Assembly: GCA_017302795.1 (NCBI GenBank)
Contig: JAFLCB010000005.1
Span: forward strand, 62,001-126,000
Origin: Deltaproteobacteria bacterium
GTDB taxonomy: Bacteria; Bdellovibrionota; Bdellovibrionia; Bdellovibrionales; JAMPXM01
DNA: 64,000 bases
Direction of reading: 5' to 3'
Within the stretch, counting starts at the first letter, position 1. Each line of letters starts with the position of its first letter. The position numbers and the translations under genes are program-made. This document shows positions 60,871 through 64,000 of this stretch, piece by piece. Below the pieces are notes generated by a model. It was not told the DNA's origin. It searched no databases and was given only the letters and a program-made list of their open reading frames with translations.

Positions 60871-60898
60871 TTTTACTCACTCCATTTTACTCACTCCG
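60871..60898. repeat. 14-nt tandem repeat, two copies
   Basis: TTTTACTCACTCCA (60871-60884) is followed directly by the same sequence ending in G (60885-60898), and a TTTT begins a third partial copy. The repeats may be two tandem binding sites upstream of pepA or simple replication slippage. Confidence 0.7.
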
Positions 60899-60908
60899 TT
60901 TTGCAAAC

Positions 60909-60933
60909 AACGTGGAAATTCTGAGTCCACGTT
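60909..60933. promoter_or_regulatory. Inverted repeat upstream of pepA
   Basis: AACGTGGA (60909-60916) and TCCACGTT (60926-60933) form a perfect eight-bp inverted repeat with a nine-nt spacer, 158 nt before the pepA start and 10 nt after the tandem repeat. Candidate operator. Confidence 0.45.
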
Positions 60934-61090
60934 CCATTTTCACTTCATGTGATTGACGCTCGCTGTCTAGGCTCTCCGCCTGGCAAAAAATTTGTGACGA
61001 AAGCGAAAGTCTGGGTGCCCCGAAATCAAACACTCGATTAGGATGTGCGACGTCGACCAGTCATTAACCAAAAGCAGAGGTCCTGGAAAT

Positions 61091-62662
61091 ATGCACGATG
61101 TTCTAGAAATTAAATTAGAAAAATCAAATCTCGATCACCTTAGCACCGATCTCGTTGTCGTATTCGCCGCGAAAAAACCAGGCGCAAAAGAATCTGGCAA
61201 AACGGCTAAGGGGAAGGGCCCGAAGTCCGAAGCGAAGTCGCCGAAAGAAAATATGGTGCTTCTCGAGGGCACCAGCAAATCCATCCACGCGAAACTCCAA
61301 GCAGCAGCAGAGAGTGGCTCAATCACCGGCGCCACATCAGAGTTCGTTTTATTTCGTGATGCTCAAATCGGTAGCGCCAAACATCTCGCGGTCATTGGTC
61401 TTGGTGAACTAAAGGACTTCGATGCCGAGGTTTTGCGGCAAGCTGTTGCGACAGCTTTCACTCAGGCGAAGGCGGCAAAAGTTAAGTCAGTTGCGTTTGG
61501 GATGGATACCTTACCGAAGGTAGACTTATCAGCCGAACAAATTTTGCAAGCGGCAACCGAGGGCGCGGGCCTTGCCAGCTACTCGTATTCAGAATTTAAA
61601 ACTGGTAAAAAGGATGAGCGTGTTGCGACCGTCACGTTCGTCGCGAATTCAAAAAACAAAGGTCATGAAAAGGGCCTCGAGGTTGGGCGTACGGTCGTTG
61701 AGTGCGTAAACTTCTCGCGCTGGTTGGGCGATCGCCCAGGCAACCGAATGAATCCGACGACGCTGGCGGAGGAGACAGAGAAAGCCGCGAAGGGCACGAA
61801 ACTTAAAGTCACCGTTTGGGATAAATCCAAAATCAAGTCGGAAAAGATGGGCTCGTTTCTATCAGTTTCGTTGGGATCCGTACAAGATCCAAAATTTATC
61901 ATTATGGAATACAACGGAGCCGGCGCATCTAAAAAGCCGGTTTGCTTCGTGGGCAAAGGTTTGACGTTCGATAGCGGTGGGATCTCGATCAAACCATCAG
62001 CTGGTATGGAAGAAATGAAGTACGACATGTGCGGCGGCGCAAACGTTATCGGCGCAATGCTCGCGATCGCAAAACTGAAACTGAAGGTCAATGTTATCGG
62101 CCTCGTCCCTGCGACAGAAAATATGCCTGGTCCAAATGCGAACAAGCCGGGCGACATCGTCATCGCGCGAAACGGGAAGACGATAGAAGTGAACAACACC
62201 GATGCCGAAGGTCGTTTGATTTTGAATGACGCTTTGGTTTACGCCTGTGAACAAAAGCCAGCCGCAATTTTCGATGCTGCGACATTGACTGGAGCGATGG
62301 TTGTTGCCCTTGGCAACATTCACACTGGGTTCTTCACTCGAAACGATAAACTCGCAGCAAAAGTTGAAGCGGCAGCAAAAGCGACCGGCGAACTTGTTTG
62401 GCGCATGCCACTAACAGACTTTCATGTCCGCGACATGAAAGGCACCTATGCGGATTTATCTAACATCAGTTCAGGAAAAGGAGCGGGCAGCGCAACGGCA
62501 GCCGCTTTCCTCGAACAGTTCGTGGAAAAAGATATTCCATGGGCGCACTTTGATATCGCGGGAACCGGGTGGCACAACGGCGACCGTTTCCCGTATAACC
62601 CAAGAAAAGGCGCCTCCGGCGCGATGATTCGTACGTTTATCGAGTTAGCTCAGTCCGTTTAA
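61091..62662 (+). CDS. pepA: Leucyl aminopeptidase (peptidase family M17)
   Basis: The protein is 523 residues from ATG 61091. It removes N-terminal residues from peptides, finishing the work of Clp and Lon in the cytoplasm as a two-metal hexamer. The C-terminal catalytic domain has GLTFDSGGISIKPS (near 290) with metal-binding Lys/Asp and the signature NTDAEGRLILNDAL (near 370). The N-terminal domain contains a Lys/Gly/Ser-rich insert (about 28-55), longer than usual and probably disordered. An upstream in-frame start at 61043 is less likely. It is followed by a strong terminator. Confidence 0.95.
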   Translation: MHDVLEIKLEKSNLDHLSTDLVVVFAAKKPGAKESGKTAKGKGPKSEAKSPKENMVLLEGTSKSIHAKLQAAAESGSITGATSEFVLFRDAQIGSAKHLAVIGLGELKDFDAEVLRQAVATAFTQAKAAKVKSVAFGMDTLPKVDLSAEQILQAATEGAGLASYSYSEFKTGKKDERVATVTFVANSKNKGHEKGLEVGRTVVECVNFSRWLGDRPGNRMNPTTLAEETEKAAKGTKLKVTVWDKSKIKSEKMGSFLSVSLGSVQDPKFIIMEYNGAGASKKPVCFVGKGLTFDSGGISIKPSAGMEEMKYDMCGGANVIGAMLAIAKLKLKVNVIGLVPATENMPGPNANKPGDIVIARNGKTIEVNNTDAEGRLILNDALVYACEQKPAAIFDAATLTGAMVVALGNIHTGFFTRNDKLAAKVEAAAKATGELVWRMPLTDFHVRDMKGTYADLSNISSGKGAGSATAAAFLEQFVEKDIPWAHFDIAGTGWHNGDRFPYNPRKGASGAMIRTFIELAQSV

Positions 62663-62702
62663 TTCGAAGCCCCCTTTGTGGGCTTCGACCAAAGTCGAGT
62701 TG

Positions 62703-62733
62703 AAGAGGGGCAGGCTCGCCCCTCTTTTCTTTT
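62703..62733 (+). terminator. Rho-independent terminator of pepA
   Basis: AAGAGGGGC (62703-62711) and GCCCCTCTT (62718-62726) form a perfect nine-bp stem with a six-nt loop, running into TTTTCTTTT. A second nine-bp hairpin without a T-run (62664-62672 with 62680-62688) starts directly after the pepA stop. Confidence 0.88.
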
Positions 62734-62793
62734 GGTGTTTGAGTTCGAGACGTTTTATTCCGATATCAAGGGAGAGTGTCCTTCGGAGGAACA

Positions 62794-63495
62794 ATGTCAG
62801 CAAAGCACACGGACTTGTCATTTTGGGGTGGAGTCGCGACGTTTACGATTTTTGCCGCATTCGGATTTTGGATCTCCGTCAGCGCTTGGGACGGCATGGT
62901 CTACGTTTCAGACTTAAAATTGAAAGGCCTCTCGGGACGGGTTCCAGCTGCGATTCGAAAGGACCTCGACTTTTCTCGCCTCAACGGTGCCGAGCTCATG
63001 TCCGCTTCGCAAAAACGCTTATTGACGGCCGCGCGCGTGATCACAACCAGCAGAAATGTCGGTATCGAGTTTGGGCAGTTTATCATTCGCTCCGAGGAAG
63101 GCCAACGGCAGCTTGCATGCGACTTCTATGATCGTGTTCGAGTGCGACTTGAAGCAGATGGCATGGCTGTTTCTGGTGAAAAACCGTCCATCGAAGTGAA
63201 TGCACCTTGTGCGACATCAAATGATTTGGCACTCACTGAACCAATTTGGATTCCGACCGACGAGATTCTTGCCGGTCGAGCGATTGATGGCGAGGCGACT
63301 TTCGCCAGTGTCGAACGCACATCATTTAAGTTTGTTAACATGACAAATCAGTGGCCTCGTCGTTGGGCCGTGACGGAAGTTACGCTTTTTCGTGAAGCAG
63401 ATCCCGGCCAAGTTGTTCACGTTGACCAGTCCGATATGAAAGAATTTAATCGCAAGCCGCTGATTCTAGTGTGGCCGAATGAAACCACAAACTAA
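62794..63495 (+). CDS. Single-pass membrane protein, function unknown
   Basis: The protein is 233 residues from ATG 62794, which follows GGAGGA at close spacing; the ATG-like start at 62776 is less likely. One membrane segment (about 13-34) is followed by a periplasmic part of about 200 residues with a Cys pair (ACDFYD and APCATS). No family was recognised. It is behind the pepA terminator, so it needs its own promoter. It converges on the last gene of the window. Confidence 0.75.
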   Translation: MSAKHTDLSFWGGVATFTIFAAFGFWISVSAWDGMVYVSDLKLKGLSGRVPAAIRKDLDFSRLNGAELMSASQKRLLTAARVITTSRNVGIEFGQFIIRSEEGQRQLACDFYDRVRVRLEADGMAVSGEKPSIEVNAPCATSNDLALTEPIWIPTDEILAGRAIDGEATFASVERTSFKFVNMTNQWPRRWAVTEVTLFREADPGQVVHVDQSDMKEFNRKPLILVWPNETTN

Positions 63496-63530
63496 TCACA
63501 AAGAATACTCGCTGAAGTAATTTGCGATTA

Positions 63531-64000
63531 CTATTCGACGATCGAACACTCACTTCCACTGCCCAATCGGTCGTAGCCATTGTACCTGACGCCCATCTCT
63601 TTTGCTTCTCGGCCAATTGCCAACACACCAAGACGCGAGACCCATCCGTAGACATTTTCTAGGGGATGACCTTCGACAGAAATCTTTAGATCCGAAACAC
63701 AAAGTCGTTTGTAAACCGCTCCGGGACTATTTAGCGACTCCGTTGGGCCTTTTTCAGAATGGGTCCGCAAAAAACCACCAGCCAGCTGACATCCAAAAAG
63801 GTAGAGCGTGGGTTCAGCAGTGACTCCCTCAGCTTGCACGATCGACGGTACTCCCTCTTGAATAATTACCTCTTCGACCTGCCGGCCGCCCTTGGCCGCC
63901 TTCATTTTCGTACGCGCTCGATTGTTCAGCTGCATCACCTCTTCGCCGGACGCCACTCGCATGACTGCTAACCCGTAGGTGCCTGCATTGTTTTTTACAA
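63531..64000 (-). CDS. Unknown protein, 5' part beyond the window
   Basis: The reverse frame from the stop at 63531 stays open to the end of the window. An ATG at 63962 exists, but the codons before it read as continuing protein (NAGTYGLAV before the Met), so the real start is probably outside. The visible 156 residues include a basic helix (NNRARTKMKAAKG), beta strands and a Cys-containing stretch (LYLFGCQLAGG), ending in SGSECSIVE. No family was recognised. Confidence 0.6.
   Translation of the reverse strand, partial: VKNNAGTYGLAVMRVASGEEVMQLNNRARTKMKAAKGGRQVEEVIIQEGVPSIVQAEGVTAEPTLYLFGCQLAGGFLRTHSEKGPTESLNSPGAVYKRLCVSDLKISVEGHPLENVYGWVSRLGVLAIGREAKEMGVRYNGYDRLGSGSECSIVE

Larger units (their letters stand above)
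60546..61090. other. clpP-pepA divergent intergenic region (545 nt)
   Basis: No gene is supported. It must hold the clpP and pepA promoters. Visible structure: a 14-nt tandem repeat (60871-60898) and an eight-bp inverted repeat (60909-60933), both on the pepA side. The GTG/ATG frame from 61043 is an unused extension of pepA. Confidence 0.7.

Noticed and set aside
60909-60933. CRISPR or transposon end
   Set aside because: There is a single short palindrome and a two-copy repeat only, with no spacer array, transposase or target-site duplication.
62676-63131. 151-codon forward frame overlapping the membrane-protein gene
   Set aside because: It crosses the pepA terminator hairpin, is rich in Arg and Ser as shadow frames are, and conflicts with a gene that has a good ribosome site.

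Overview
The window looks like chromosomal DNA of a free-living, envelope-rich Gram-negative bacterium, most likely from the Bdellovibrionota (Bdellovibrio/Pseudobdellovibrio-like predators). This is inferred from moderate GC, very large repeat lipoproteins, many small outer-membrane barrels, secreted metalloproteases, a secreted fibre with an S74 self-cleaving end, and a clpP-clpX-lon block. No rRNA, insertion sequence, prophage or CRISPR array was seen.

Layout. 1-21190 (+): four giant surface lipoprotein genes. The first two are tandem paralogs combining Ig-like domains with a Cys-paired GWxG/PGWC propeller. The third is an FG-GAP/VCBS propeller protein, and the fourth carries Ig-like and fibronectin III repeats. 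21219-24430 (-): a three-gene operon of a PEGA/TPR lipoprotein, a membrane protein that reads as a FliF-FliG fusion, and an outer-membrane barrel. 24563-33376 (mostly +): FKBP isomerase, nadA, a phosphopantetheinyl transferase, a PilZ-like protein behind a structured leader, a Met-zincin protease, free-methionine sulfoxide reductase, a TonB-like protein and a lytic-transglycosylase-like lipoprotein. 33321-36466: membrane proteins, including a hemolysin III/PAQR protein.

36489-46004 is an ion and pH homeostasis island. It has a TerC/Alx protein, a BacNaV-type channel, an SbtA-type transporter and a second 6TM channel split by a -1 frameshift at an A8 run. These surround an NhaR-like regulator, together with two copies of a baeRF + short-HPF pair (ribosome-directed proteins). 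45958-54071 holds a papain/transglutaminase-like protein, a CPXCG protein, a barrel-barrel-matrixin operon, the secreted S74 fibre with a partner lipoprotein, tRNA-Val(UAC), and a TPR + OmpR-type winged-helix regulator coupled to a secreted protein. 54264-60545 (-) is an unknown protein followed by lon, clpX and clpP; pepA (M17 aminopeptidase) runs the other way, and two hypothetical genes close the window.

The strongest candidates for something undescribed are the FliF-FliG fusion operon, the duplicated baeRF/HPF module tied to sodium/alkali genes, and the tandem PGWC-propeller lipoproteins, whose protein sequence is conserved while synonymous sites are heavily scrambled. Gene functions come from recognised motifs and remembered family knowledge; no database search was run.
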